DNA of 64,000 nt from Epiperipatus broadwayi (Eukaryota; Onychophora; Udeonychophora; Euonychophora; Peripatidae). The stretch's first letter is position 1, and each line of letters begins with the position of its first letter. Positions 34,860 through 47,529 of the stretch are shown here, piece after piece. The DNA is taken from contig JAQFVV010000281.1 of assembly GCA_028023455.1 (NCBI GenBank), positions 126,001-190,000 on the forward strand, in the 5' to 3' direction. The notes under the pieces were generated by a model that was given only the letters and a program-made list of their open reading frames with translations, made no database searches and was not told the origin of the DNA. A program made the position numbers and the translations under genes.

Positions 34860-37800
34860 AAAAGAAGATTTCCTTATTGGTTAAGCTCACATGAAACTAT
34901 ACTTAGAGAAGATTACAAGGTGAGTAATAACTTCTGGTCAAACCAGCCTCAAAATCCACAAATAAGTAAACAAACAAAATTTTGTGAAATAAACTTAATC
35001 TTTATCAAACTAATAAATAAATAATGATTAGATCGATTGACTGAATATGAAGTTAAATAATAAAATGAAATAAGTCTGAGAATGAAGAGAAAAAGAATGA
35101 AAATGTATCAGAATAATGAATGATTAAGATGATGGTAAAATAAAAGTTAATGGATGATTAAGGTGATAATGGAATAAGAGCTATTGAATGGTGAGTTAAT
35201 TAGGATAAAGAATTAGGATGAAAGGAGAGTAAAGGAAAATTGAAATGACAGATGAGAAAATGATGATGATGAAAGATGATATCCAAAACTCTAAATTTGA
35301 TATTGAATTAAATGATAATGAAACAACTGAATCAAATATAAATTTCAAGCTCAGCAAAACCAGAATATTCACTATAAAGTCAAAACAAGCTACATATATT
35401 TTAGATAAAGAAGCAATTGATATTTTGAAATTTGGTTGACTATTACAAAACAGTGAATGTACATAACTCTGATCCAATTATAATAAACAACTAAATTTAA
35501 AATCTTCCATAAACTCAGATTCGATGTTTCAAATTAATACAATTTATTCTTCTCAGGGTTCAGATTACTTCAAGATTATTATATGAAATATACTTGGGTC
35601 AGTGAGAGGGATTTTGATACTACCCAAATATAATGCACAAAATGGTTCTTGACATAAAATTAAATTAACAAACATTTCTAATAATTTCAGAGAAACTTTA
35701 TAAATTTCTTAATTATTATAAATTTTAAGCTTCCATATGTATGAATAATTTTTCACTTGCAAAACAATAAGTTACTAAATTCTTTCTCTTAAATAAGTTG
35801 TAACAAGGTGATCAAGAGCAGTGTATAATAAATCCGCAGGTCCAAATAAATTGATTAAACCAATATTAAGTGTTTAATCTTTAGTACATCACTTAAAATA
35901 ATATATACTTTAGGTAAACAATATTTTGATTATTAAAAAAATGAGGCCCTAGATATACTTATAAATGATAGGCTTAGCAAAAATTACTCTGATATACCAA
36001 CATATAACAACTTATACACTCTTGATCGATAATGATTTCCATATAACCATTGGATATGTCGATAGCAATAACAATAATACTGGGGGCATAACAAGATTTA
36101 TATATAGTATTTACATTTTAGTTAGATACATCACATGAAACAAGATTCTTTCATTACTACAATCAGGGATGGATTTTACTTGATATCCCATTAACTATAC
36201 ATGTATAATGACAAACTAATAGTGATATTCCTCGTATCCCTATTATTGTGAGCCATATTTTAAATATTACTCTATTTAATAGAATAAGATAGTTACCTTA
36301 GTGAAATTATCCTACTATTTAAATTACAAAATAAAATGTATATAAATCTTTGGGATAAGCAATCTTTTAAATCTATTAATGGAGCTTTAATTTATTATCT
36401 CAAATAGAAGCTATTTCATTTGTTAAAATATGATAAGGGCAACTACCATACTAATAATAATTTATCATTATTTACTGTAAAAGATTCACTATATTGATGT
36501 GGGACAGACATCATAAGTTAAAATACATATATGACACAAAAATATTGCCTATGTCCACATTCTAATCATTTAATAATTCAATGATCTTACCAATCCATCA
36601 GCAAATCACAACTTGATAAAGATACATCCACATTGTCCATGTACACCCCTTGCTATTTTATGTAGAAATTCTACAAACACTTAAGTTTGGTCGGTTTGCT
36701 TATAAACTGATGATGATTACACATCATCATCAAGACACTATCCCAATTAGACATACACTATGGGTAGACCAGTGTCCCATAATCTAACTATTTTATCCTT
36801 GCTATTGGATTTTAAAATATTAAGCTTCACCATACCTGGTGGAAAACTAACTCTAAAACTTCATGAGGTCCTTAACAATAAAAGGAGGCTCTATAACACA
36901 ACATGATAGTGGCATAAGAAAACAAACAACATGATAGTTGTATACTAAAAACAACATGAAAGTTGTATACTAAAATGGCCAATTCTAATGCCTTCATTGG
37001 TATAAAAGTGTGGGCAGTGCCTCATCATGTAAAACAAAATTCAGACCATGGGATCATCCTCTCTTGGGAATTAACTATGTTCTAATCACTAACTCTTAAC
37101 CAGCCTCAACAATATCATCCTTTCATTTAATCAGCAATGGGGTATCCTCCGTCATCCCATGCACAATATTGATATTATTATATCTGATGCTCTTATATTT
37201 AGCACAAACTCATCAGCTAAAAGCTATTACAAATTCTAATCAATACAATAGCAAGGTAAAACAACAATAATAATAAAAGTGGAAACATAAATATTCCATT
37301 TAACAATGCATAAACTGTTAATGTTTGATAAACAAACCACCGATATATCAGTAAAACAATCCTTAATTATTTTAAAATAACTATTATACCCTTGTTATAG
37401 CAAGCCATGCACATGTAATGATGGATCAACCTACATTTGATATTTAAAATGGACATTTTAATTCTTATGCTACATCAAAAAATGAAAAGGGTTTATTAAA
37501 TTATGTCATATAATAGAACAATTATGTCATGAAGTGTAAAATTCTGGCAAGTGCAGGTCTGTTTATTCCCCTTTCAATATAATATTAACATTTATTTTAG
37601 CAGTGTGAGAGATAAATATTTCCTCTTCTCCCCGATAAATAATATTTACCATTATGTTTTCCTGGATCGGATAATATAAAATATATGTGATAGATGTATA
37701 TCTTTTTGGTGCATCTCTATACCCTTACTAATTACATTTTATAGCATCACAAAATATATAATATATAATAATAATAAAAAAAAACTAATCATTGAATAGC

Positions 37801-39018
37801 ACATGAGCAAAAAAAAATGTATTACAATATTATATATGTCAATAACAACAATAAACAAACATTTTCCCCATTAGATTTTATCGTAGTCATCCCAGTTTGA
37901 TCCGATCTTGTAAGCAAAAATAACGAGAAGACGGATATGATAAGCAATATTCCTAAGTAATTATAGATGTTGAATATCCTGTTTCATAATAGCATATTCA
38001 GACAATATTTCCAACATTTTTTTTTTAAAGGCACAAAAATCTTTCATTAGTTTCTATAATAATGTAAACAAATTGAGGCGATATCTAAACATTTTTCAAA
38101 GGCAATACCATTAAACTAGGTTTATCAAGATTTATAAATGCATTCTGTTAAAATCCTAGATTGATTGAGATATTTGATGTCATCCTAATGAGAGAACATT
38201 TAGCAATTTGAGAATAAGATTGAAAATAATTTGATTTTTTATCCTGCTTTTCTATCCACGTGAAGATCTCTGTTATAATTTTAAATGATTTTAGAGCAGC
38301 TGAGAATATTATTACTTTATATGTTACATAATCAAGAAAAATAAATAAATACTTATTTATCCACTTCCATCAGACAATATGTATTTAATAATGTTAGTAG
38401 AATTGATTTCATGGTCAGCAATTGTCAATAAAATATACTTGACATTAATAATTTGCCATTTTCTATTTTAAACAACTAAGCCATTGGCGGTTTAATATTA
38501 AAGCAGACAATGTCTCTTCACAATGAAAATACAAAATAATTCATGCATTTTTCTTTTAAAACAAATTACTTTATATGATTTAAAAATAAATTTTTAATTT
38601 CTTTAATATCTCTCCTAAAACTTCCCTTCAAAATAATTTTGAATTATTTTCACTGAGAAGATAATTCGTAAACAATATATATTTTTTTTAGCTTAATGCT
38701 TAGGGCGGCACAAAAATCAAAAATACTTTAATCCTTTTTTTCTTTCCTCTAAATTATTTTAGTGTTATTACTAGTTAGGACCATTTATTAAAATAAATGA
38801 AACAATAATAATTGCTTATGTTTTCTGTTCTGGTTTTTCCTTCCATATAATCCATGTTTAGGTAAATGTTATTCAAATAGGATCATTCCACTCTTCAACA
38901 TGTAAAAATCAAGAACTATACGATCTATTGAAAGTAGTGAGAAGTGCTACAGAGCTATTAATTTTTTACTCACTCATGTTTAATTTTATATAATCCTGAA
39001 ATTTCATTCAAACCAATT
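34860..39018. repeat. 4.3-kb old interspersed repeat, copy 2
   Basis: Partner of 16605-20915. Shared blocks run in the same order with indels of tens of bases. Its right end coincides with the left end of the palindrome at 39019. No coding domain was recognised. Confidence 0.7.
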
Positions 39019-40487
39019 TTCGAAATGGTAAAGGTTTACTATAACGGTCTACGTATGTTTGCGTTCTATTGTTTAAAATTTAAACTAAAGTGCTTGAAAA
39101 TCTTACGTGTATGCTATTATATTACAAATAAATTAAAATTTAATCAAATGTAAAAGATAATAAAAAAAAAACCTTTTTAAAGAATTTGAATGTTGGATTC
39201 AACATTAATTAAAAGAATTACTTTTAATTTCTTTCACAGATGGCGTTCTACCAAAAACACCGATCAAGCGTATGTTTTGTTTACATAAACGTCAGAGCAG
39301 TATTCACTATCTCTAACTATAATTCCACTTTCAGATCATGATTTCAAGCTATTTGCTATCATCAGTGAAAGACAGGAATAAAGAAACTAGATCTGAACAC
39401 AAACTCCGAGCGTACCCATATAGCTATCTGGTTTGCTATGCTGAGTTTGAAGGCATTACGTGTCTAAAAAATTCACGCTTGCAAGCTGAATAGAAATTGT
39501 TTCATAGATGCTCGGAGTTTGTGTTCAGATCTAGTTTCTTTATTCCTGTCTTTCACTGATGATAGCAAATAGCTTGAAATCATGATCTGAAAGTGGAATT
39601 ATAGTTAGAGATAGTGAATACTGCTCTGACGTTTATGTAAACAAAACATACGCTTGATCGATGTTTTTGGTAGAACGCCATCTGTGGACATAAATACAAG
39701 CGTTAACAAGTTTTTTTTAACTTGCATTTTTGTTTTTAATTTCTTTGAAAGTTAAGAATTTAAACTGTCTACAACTTAAGAATTTAAAATAAAAAAAGGA
39801 TATGCTTTGATTGTTTTATAATAATTAAAATACACATATACATACACACAAAATAATAATAGTAAATGTTGTAAATAGGGATTTAATATTTAAACATATA
39901 TATGTGTATAATTTTTAGTATATACATATGTAAGTTATATATATACGTGAAGATAAAAATACTTCATTAATTAAAAATATTATATTTTAATAGCTGTGTT
40001 ATTTTTTAAAACAACATGTAAATAAATCTTTTTAGATAGAAAGGTTAATTAACGAAGGAACTTTGCAGATAAACAAGATGATTAATTAAAAAGCAATCGA
40101 ACTGCAAAGGGTAATCAATCAAAGTAAAATATTCTTAACTTTCAAAGAAATTAAAAGTAATTCTTTTAATTAATGTCGAATCCAACATTCAAATTCTTTA
40201 AAAAGGTTTTTTTATTATCTTTTACATTAATATCAACAAATCAAAAATCCTTTTCCTTTTTCTTTTCAAACACTTTATTTTTTATTTTGTAGGATATATA
40301 TATTTTAAAAGAAAAAGTGAATGTATGTTTGCTATGTTATAATATATGATATCTTTTACATTTGATTAAATTTTAATTTATTTGTAATATAATAGCGTAC
40401 ACGTAAGATTTTCAAGCACTTTAGTTTAAATTTTAAACAATAGAGGGCAAACATACATAGACCGTTATAGTACACCTTTACCTTCGA
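39019..40487. mobile_element. Long palindrome with two insertions in the right arm
   Basis: The left arm 39019-39411 pairs with 39510-39686, 40144-40228 and 40362-40487, in order, around a 98-bp spacer. The inner arms (39241-39411 with 39510-39686) are almost perfect. The core motifs (TATCTCTAACTATAATTCC, AACTAGATCT, ATATAGCTATCTGGTTTG) relate it to the fold-back complex at 29240. The right arm carries a 457-bp insertion (39687-40143) and a 133-bp insertion (40229-40361). Confidence 0.85.
40229..40361. mobile_element. 133-bp insertion with 12-bp target duplication
   Basis: The sequence ATCTTTTACATT occurs at 40217-40228 and again at 40350-40361, but only once in the matching left arm. The segment between is AT-rich and ends in the second repeat. 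This is the signature of a small insertion with target-site duplication. Confidence 0.7.
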
Positions 40488-42175
40488 AATTATTATTTTC
40501 AACTTATTCCTTTGATTATTCTTTTCTTTTTTTTTTATACAGAGTTACGTCTTGTTCCAGGTTTTTTCTCTTTAAGTAGTTCCAGCTGATAAACTTGTTT
40601 TTAGCCTTTATTATTTGTCTTACTAGTTCTCATTGGTCCTAAATGATCCAATCACAGTAAATGGGCATAAATGAATATTTTTAATCCCTCTAGTGAGGAA
40701 CATCTAGACTGATATATTTCCATTTAACTTAACATACAATATATTTAAAGATTGTTTATAAATAAAATTTAGAAGAATTATAAATTGATTTTGGTTGTTT
40801 ATTTTTAATTGTTGTTTAATAATAATAAAGTTTTAAATACTTTCCTACTTTCAAATTGGTTTATACTATTAAAATATTATTTAAACTAGCTACCACTGGA
40901 AATTGTGATAAAATATTTATGAGATAAATATCCATTCCATCAGACTTTCCAGTGCACTATCAGTCCAAATCATCATCACTCTTAAGATATTTATGGGTGA
41001 GCTTTTGTTTAATTGGAAAATCTATAATCCAATGAGCGTTTTAATATATATAACTGATATTTACACACTACTTTTCCATGATTTATAAATTATTACAATT
41101 TTAAAATTTAAAATTTTACACACTAGACCCTTGAAGAAAATTTACTACCATGAGCCAAAACATATTGTTACAATATATATATATATTAAATAGACCAGCT
41201 GCAAACAATAGCTGAAATTTTAATATAAAATATCAATATCAACAAATGCTAACTTATTCCACCAGAATTACCTGTGAGATAAAAATAAAGTCTGGATTTA
41301 GCCTTTCTATTTTATTACTGCATTTTTTAAAAAAAAATAGCATTTTGTGATATTGATAAATAATATATTATGTAAATATTATAAATAATAACTATATGAT
41401 ATAATTGATATGTCATTTATTTCATAAACATATGTTATATCTATTTCTATATATATTCTTTTTTATAGAAACATCAATATCAGGTATTATTTTTTTATTT
41501 TTTTTGAACATGTCTACATTTCTCTAATCACTTTATCACATGTTAATACATAAAAATTAAATGTGCAGAATTATTGAGCAATAAAGTAGTCAGTAAATTT
41601 TATTTTCAATAATTTTTTTAGCATTAATATATGTAATTTTATCATGCAACTCCTTAGATTAGCAACAGTTTTTTGTATAATTTAATATTTATAGTAGTTT
41701 CTCAATCTTTGTACGTAATTGTGTATGATGCCTCGAAGCATCACATGATAATATTTCCTATGCTTACATAAGGCATTAAAATGGAGGCAAAACTATCATG
41801 CAACAGTGCCATCCAGTGCAAGTCAGATTAATCAATGGATGCAAGAAGATAAAAATTAGTCACAAGCTAGAAACTAATCTTGGGAATATTGGATGAGTAG
41901 GCACTAAATAGAAATTTTATGCACAAACTTTCTGGCAAATACTGATCTCTCTGACTTGCATTGGGTGACATTACTATCTGGAGTGTTTTGCCTCTATTTT
42001 AAGTGATTGTGTACTTTTCCCTTATTACATCACATTTATTTACTTTGCAGGTTTTTAATTAATTTTAATTAAGATATTTAATATGTTATTAATGACCTCT
42101 GTATTGATCAGGGACTGGAAGGTTAATGGTTGCATTTATCATAATATACTCAACACCAAAACATAAGTTTAAATT
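40488..42175. other. AT-rich stretch, nothing recognised
   Basis: No supported gene. A short TA run occurs at about 41175-41185. Confidence 0.5.
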
Positions 42176-42180
42176 CTAGT
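42176..42180. repeat. Target-site duplication of element 2, left
   Basis: CTAGT directly abuts the left LTR and is repeated exactly at 45596-45600 after the right LTR. Confidence 0.85.
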
Positions 42181-43536
42181 ATAACGTTTTTCATTTTGCT
42201 AGGCCTCTACACGCTAATATAAACTGCGTGTGAGTTGATCAAGCTCTGTCAAAAAAGAAGAAAGTTGTATTTCTATTCTAAAAACACAGCTATATTTCCT
42301 GATCAATTCGGCCTATTAATAGTTGAGAATTATGCTATTGACAAAATCAGCTTTTAATTTATTCAATTTGAGCGCCAGGTCCTTTTATTCTAAAGAGACC
42401 ACTGAAATCTGTCGCCAGCACATCTCGCAAATAAAAAAAAAAAAACTTTTAAACTAATCGGTATTGCATCATACCGTAATGAGAATTATTTTTTTTAAAT
42501 ATTATTATTCCTGGAATTTATTAAACACATTGGCAAAGGTAAATTATATATTTAAACATCACTAAAATAATATTAATAATGCACAAATGAAAATTGGTAT
42601 TAGAAATATTTTTTTTTATTCTAATAGATTAAAAAATAAAATTTGAAAGGCAATTATTTATCAAATAAATTGGAAAGAACACATTTAATTCAGATGTGAA
42701 ATATTAACAAAAAATAATAACAGTTAAACAATTAAAAAGTTCTTGATTTAATAAGAGTCTGTTGATCAATTAAATTAAAGTCACTATCGGGCTCCTTTTA
42801 TACGTATATTTTTAAAAATTGTTTGTTAACGCTTAAATTTGTTACAATCAGGATAATGAAGCATAACTTACCGGTAAGTTTTAGTGAATTCACAATGGTT
42901 GTAGATAACTATGCATAGTTTTTCGGGGTTAAAATGAGCTCATGGCCTTTGATTATTAGTTGATCTTGCGGTCCATTCTCCTAGTCGATCACGAAAACTT
43001 TTCTGGTATACATCTTCAGGCCCGATGTCTTCAGAAGCTCCGTTTACTCTGACATGCCGAATTACTTCAGCATAGAGTGATCTTGGATATATTATTGTTA
43101 TCCAAGACCAACTAGAGAAACCAACGAACAAGATGTTCTTCAAACTGACCTCTGCCTTTTATACTAGAGGCCCAGTTTTCTGACTTCTGCACATATCTTT
43201 TGTTTGTCAAAATATATGTTGATAATCTTATATATTATTTATAAAATTTATGTAACAAAGTCATTATTTTTTTTCAGAATAATTCTGCCTTCTTTAATTA
43301 GTTGAAGTATTTTTACTTTCTCTTATCTAGATTGGTAATTTATGTCTTGTTTTCTCTCCAATTCTACTTTTATTTCTAATTACATTTAAAAAAAAATATG
43401 AAGAATAATTTAACTTTCATTGTACGTTATTTTTTTAAAAAAAAAAATTAGTCAAAAAAAATATCTAAATTTACTTTTATTTTTTAGCTTTTACCAAATG
43501 CCAATATATTTGCAACGTATATAAATAAATGTTACA
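42181..43536 (-). repeat. 3' LTR of element 2
   Basis: Plus-strand left copy. The outer boundary is fixed by the CTAGT duplication and the inner one by loss of similarity after GTTACA at 43531-43536. It contains a coding-like minus-strand frame at 42940-43143 (VIRHVRVNGASEDIGPEDVY) with no recognised family. Confidence 0.85.
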
Positions 43537-43574
43537 ATACCACCAGCACTAGGGGATGAGAATAAAATAGGGGT

Positions 43575-43799
43575 TTACACTAATTTTATTCTTAAGTTTT
43601 TAAATTCATATTCGTGTTTTTTTAGTAGTAGCGTGCTGATATGTCGTGTAGACTCATTCAACAAGCGACGTTCGGCTTTAACGCCCACTTTTAGGTCTAT
43701 CACAGCAGAAATGGAAAATATTTCACATTCATCTGTGTCCTTTCTGGTTAAGTGTAATATTAATGATAAGAAGCCCAAGTTATAAGCACAAACGAGCAT
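43575..43799 (-). CDS. Short ORF in element 2 interior, unrecognised
   Basis: A 74-codon frame in the likely sense orientation lies near the 3' LTR. It begins MLVCAYNLGF and includes ISAVIDLKVGVKAERRLLNE. It shows no Cys-His knuckle, protease or capsid motif. It may be the remnant of a Gag or Pol end, or chance. Confidence 0.25.
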   Translation of the reverse strand: MLVCAYNLGFLSLILHLTRKDTDECEIFSISAVIDLKVGVKAERRLLNESTRHISTLLLKKHEYEFKNLRIKLV

Positions 43800-44261
43800 T
43801 GCTCATCGTTTTAAGTCTTACAGGCTCACGGCAACTTGGTCCAACTTGATCCGCCTTCCCCTTTATTGGGATCCCTGCTAGAAATAGTTTGATGGGCATA
43901 TAAAGGTGGTCTTATGTTAATATACTGCATACTAGGACTCAGGGCTATGTTTTTCCCCTCTTTAGTAACCGCCTACCCGGTCAAATACTTGTGACTTACG
44001 TCTACATCAGCCACGATCGTGCGTTTTTTTTAGACATATCAAAAAAAAATATACATATATTTTTTTCTTTCTGGAAGTCATATTAAAAAAATATTTTTTT
44101 ATATTTTAATAATCAAGGTTTAGTTAGTTAGTTTTTTTTATAAATTTTTTTTTTTTTTTTTTAAAATTACGATTTATTTTCCGGCTGTGAGTTTCTTTGG
44201 GTCAACATTGTAACATTCTTTATCATTACAACTTATCTCAGGTTGTGGTAGTTAAATCAAA

Positions 44262-44280
44262 GCCTGAGTTGGGTAAGCCA
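44262..44280 (-). promoter_or_regulatory. Candidate primer-binding site of element 2
   Basis: The minus-strand sequence begins TGGCTTACCC and ends AACTCAGGC, 2 nt from the LTR boundary. The position and TGG start are right. The layout TGGC..CCAAC..GGC also resembles the candidate site of element 1. Confidence 0.5.
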
Positions 44281-44282
44281 TT

Positions 44283-45595
44283 ATAACGTTTTCTGTTTTT
44301 CTAGGCCTCTACACGCTAATATAAACTGCGCGTGAGTTGATCAAGCTATGTCAAAAAAAAAGAAAGTTGTATTTCTATTCTAAAAACACAGCTATATTTC
44401 CTGATCAACTTGGCCTATTAATAGTTGAGAATTATGCTATTGATGAAATCAGCTTTTAATTTATTCAATATGGGCGCCAGGTCCTTTTATTCTAAAGAGA
44501 CTGCTGAAATCTGGCGCCAGCACATCTCGCAAATAAAAAAAGAAAATACTTTTAAACTAATCGGTATTGCATCATATCATAACAAGAATTATTTTTTTAA
44601 AATATTATTATTCCTGGAATTTATTAAACACATTGGCAAAGGTAAATTATATATTAAAACATCACTAGAATAATATTAATAACGCACAAATGAAAATTGG
44701 TATTATAAATATTTTTTTTTATTCTAATAAATTAAAAAATAAAATTTGAAAGGCAATTATTTATCAAATAAATTGGAGAGAACACATTTAATTCAGATGT
44801 GAAATATTAATAAAAAATAATAACAGTTAAACAATTAAAAAGTTCTTGATTAAATAAGAGTCTCTTGATCAATTAAATTAAAGTTACTATCGGGATCCTT
44901 TTATATGTATATGTTTAAGAATTGTTTGCGAACGCTTAAATTTGTCACAATCAGGATAATGAAGCATAACTTACCGGTAAGTTTTAGTGAATTCATGATG
45001 GTTGTAGATGACTATGCATAGTTTTTTTGGGTTAAAATGAGCTCACAGCCTTTGATTATTAGTTGATCTTGCGGTCCATTCTCCTAGTCGGTTTTTCTGG
45101 TATACATCTTCAGGCCTGATGTCTTCAGAAGCTCCGGTCCACTTCGACATGCCAAATTACTTCAGTATAGAGTGATCTTGGATATATTATTGTTATCCAA
45201 GACCAACTAGAGAAACCAATGAACAAGACGTTCTTCAAACTGACCTCTGCCTTTTATACTAGAGGCCCAGTTTTCCGACTTCTGCACATATCTTTTGTTT
45301 GTCAAAATATATGTTGAAGTCTTTATTTTTTTTCAGAATAATTCTGCCATCTTTAATTAGTTGAAGTATTTTTACTTTCTCTTATCTAGATTGGTAATTT
45401 ATATCTTTTGTTCTCTCCAATTCTACTTTTATTTCTAATTACATTTAAAAAAAATACGAAGAATAATTTAACTTTCATTGTACATTATTTTTTTAAAAAA
45501 AAAAAAATTGTCAAAAAAGAAATCTAAATTTACTTTTATTTTTTAGCTTTTACCAAATGCCAATATATTTGCAACATATATAAATAAACGTTACA
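44283..45595 (-). repeat. 5' LTR of element 2
   Basis: Plus-strand right copy, starting ATAACG and ending CGTTACA, next to CTAGT at 45596-45600. Compared with the other LTR it is 43 bp shorter. Confidence 0.85.
44425..44673 (+). CDS. Antisense ORF in element 2 LTR, hypothetical
   Basis: An 82-codon frame antisense to the inferred element direction. The N-terminus (KSAFNLFNMGARSFYSKE) is rich in Ser/Phe/Arg and looks like a mitochondrial presequence, followed by TAEIWRQHISQIKK. An AG acceptor after a T-rich tract lies at 44292-44302, and a GTAAAT donor follows an AAG near 44641. The left LTR keeps the frame for about 60 codons before a stop. It may be a captured exon; no family was recognised. 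Confidence 0.3.
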   Translation: MRIMLLMKSAFNLFNMGARSFYSKETAEIWRQHISQIKKENTFKLIGIASYHNKNYFFKILLFLEFIKHIGKGKLYIKTSLE

Positions 45596-45600
45596 CTAGT
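45596..45600. repeat. Target-site duplication of element 2, right
   Basis: CTAGT, identical to 42176-42180. Confidence 0.85.
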
Positions 45601-46149
45601 GAGAATGAAATGACAAACTACTGCTGCCATTTTATTCAGAAATCATAGATAATAAAATAAATCAATTTAAAGTTAGTTCTGGCAGAAGATTTATTATACA
45701 ATAAGATACTATAAAAGAATTTTCCGGTAGTATTGATATGCATGAACATGCTCGACTACAGCCGTTCGAAGGTCTACATGCCAGTGTCATTTTGAAAGGA
45801 ATTATTCTGAGATTTCATTAATGTAAACTTATGAAAGTTTAATGTATCAAATGTGGAAATTGTTAATCTATTTTAATATCTAAATGTAAAAGTTTGTTAG
45901 TTTGTGTTTTATAACTCAATAAATATTGCAACAATCTAGATGAATCTTGAAAGATTTCATTCTTTTTTGTAAAAATTTTATAGACTGTAAAATTTTTGCT
46001 TCATGGTAACTTAATTTTTTTAAAAAGTTTGGTAATTTGCAATACAAAAAGTACATGGAAAATTGAATGATATGAGATGTAATCAAAAAGAGGGCAACAA
46101 TGATTAAAAGTTTAAAGATGTTTGAGGTTTTTTAGGATTTCAGTCTAAA

Positions 46150-47520
46150 ATAAATTTTAAACAAAAAGGAAATAAAATTTAATTAAAAAATGTTGTCTTT
46201 AAAAAAAATAAATTAAATAATTTATTTTTAAAAATAATATTGTTTAATAGAATGCATAAAAATAATATTTTAAAACAAACTTGCCTTGAAATTAGAATTA
46301 AGTTAAGTTATAAAATAAATTATAAAATGGCTTTGAATTTTTATTCACACTCCATATAATTACATATTTTTTTTCCTTATATTGTGGAGAATTTCATGAG
46401 CTAGAAATATTTGCTTTAGAAGCTTGAAGATGTATTTAAAATGATTTTATCAGTTTAATACATCTTTAAAAGTATGTTTATTTCATAGAGAATATTAAAA
46501 TTTAAACTATTCAGATAATTATTGTCTTTAAAAAATAATTAAAATCAGTTTATTTTTATTGACTTTAAAAAAAAAGAAAAAGATTTTATTTTTAAAAATA
46601 ACACTGTTCAATAGGATGTACAAAAATATATTAAAACAGCCTTGTCTTCAAGTTATCATTTATGTTGCATTATAAAATAAGTTATAATATAGCTTTGAAT
46701 TTGTATTCATGCTCACTTAATTGTACATTTTTTTCTTGTTTTGTGGAGAATCTCATAGGTAAAGATTTTTGTTTAAGTAGCTTTTTTAAAAAAAGGATTT
46801 CATCAGTTTAATATATTTAAAAAAGTAAGTAAATAAAAGTTAATTACAGTTTTACAATTTCTCTTTAAGGATATTCTCGTGTTATTAAAAAAGTTTTATA
46901 GTGATTTGGAATTTTTGTGTATTATAGAATCAAAATTGAGAAATTAAATACACAGTACATTTTATAAAGAATGTTAAAATTTTAGTTATTCAAATAATTA
47001 TTGCCTTTAAAAACATTTTATTGTACAAAATATTTATTTAAGTAATATTTTTAAAACAAACCTTGCTTAAAATTGCAATTTATGATCAGTTGAAATGTAA
47101 GATTGTTTGTAAAACAATTAAAACCATTTTATTTTTAAAAGTGATATTGTTCATGTGATTAATTAATACATCGTAAATTTCCTTTTAAATATATTCTGAC
47201 ATGATTAAGTATATTTTATATTAACTTAACATTTTTGTTAAACTCAAAAATCATTAAATTAAATATGTAGTACATTTCATTAAGACTGTTAAGATGTAAA
47301 TTATTCAACTAATTATTGTCTTTAATAAATTTAACACCATTTATTTTTTTAAACGATATTGTTCATGTGATTTCAGCAAGATTGTTACCTTGTTTTCAAG
47401 CATTATTTTTAAAATTTCAGTGTATTTATGACATGTTAGATGAAATTTTATTTTTAAAAATAACATTGTTTAATAGCAAATGCAAAACATTTAAATAATA
47501 TTTTAAACAACATGTCAACT
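46150..47520. repeat. Diverged tandem array, unit about 200-400 bp
   Basis: The motif TTATTTTTAAAAATAA followed by TATTGTTTAATAG-like sequence recurs near 46221, 46584, 47127, 47341 and 47448. It is often followed by TTAAAACAAACCTTG and by TGTGGAGAATYTCAT. Units vary in length and are interleaved with partial units. No coding sequence was seen. Confidence 0.65.
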
Positions 47521-47529
47521 AAATGTCAT

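Larger units (their letters stand above)
42181..45595 (-). mobile_element. Element 2: complete short LTR retrotransposon, no pol
   Basis: Direct repeats 42181-43536 (1,356 bp) and 44283-45595 (1,313 bp) enclose 746 bp and are flanked by a perfect 5-bp duplication, CTAGT. Minus orientation is inferred: the LTR then starts TGTAAC, and a TGG-starting primer site lies 2 nt inside the LTR. The interior encodes no reverse transcriptase, protease or integrase, so this is a non-autonomous (LARD-like) element. LTR divergence is a few percent by eye; the right LTR lacks short blocks near 45085 and 45318 that the left one has. Confidence 0.85.
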
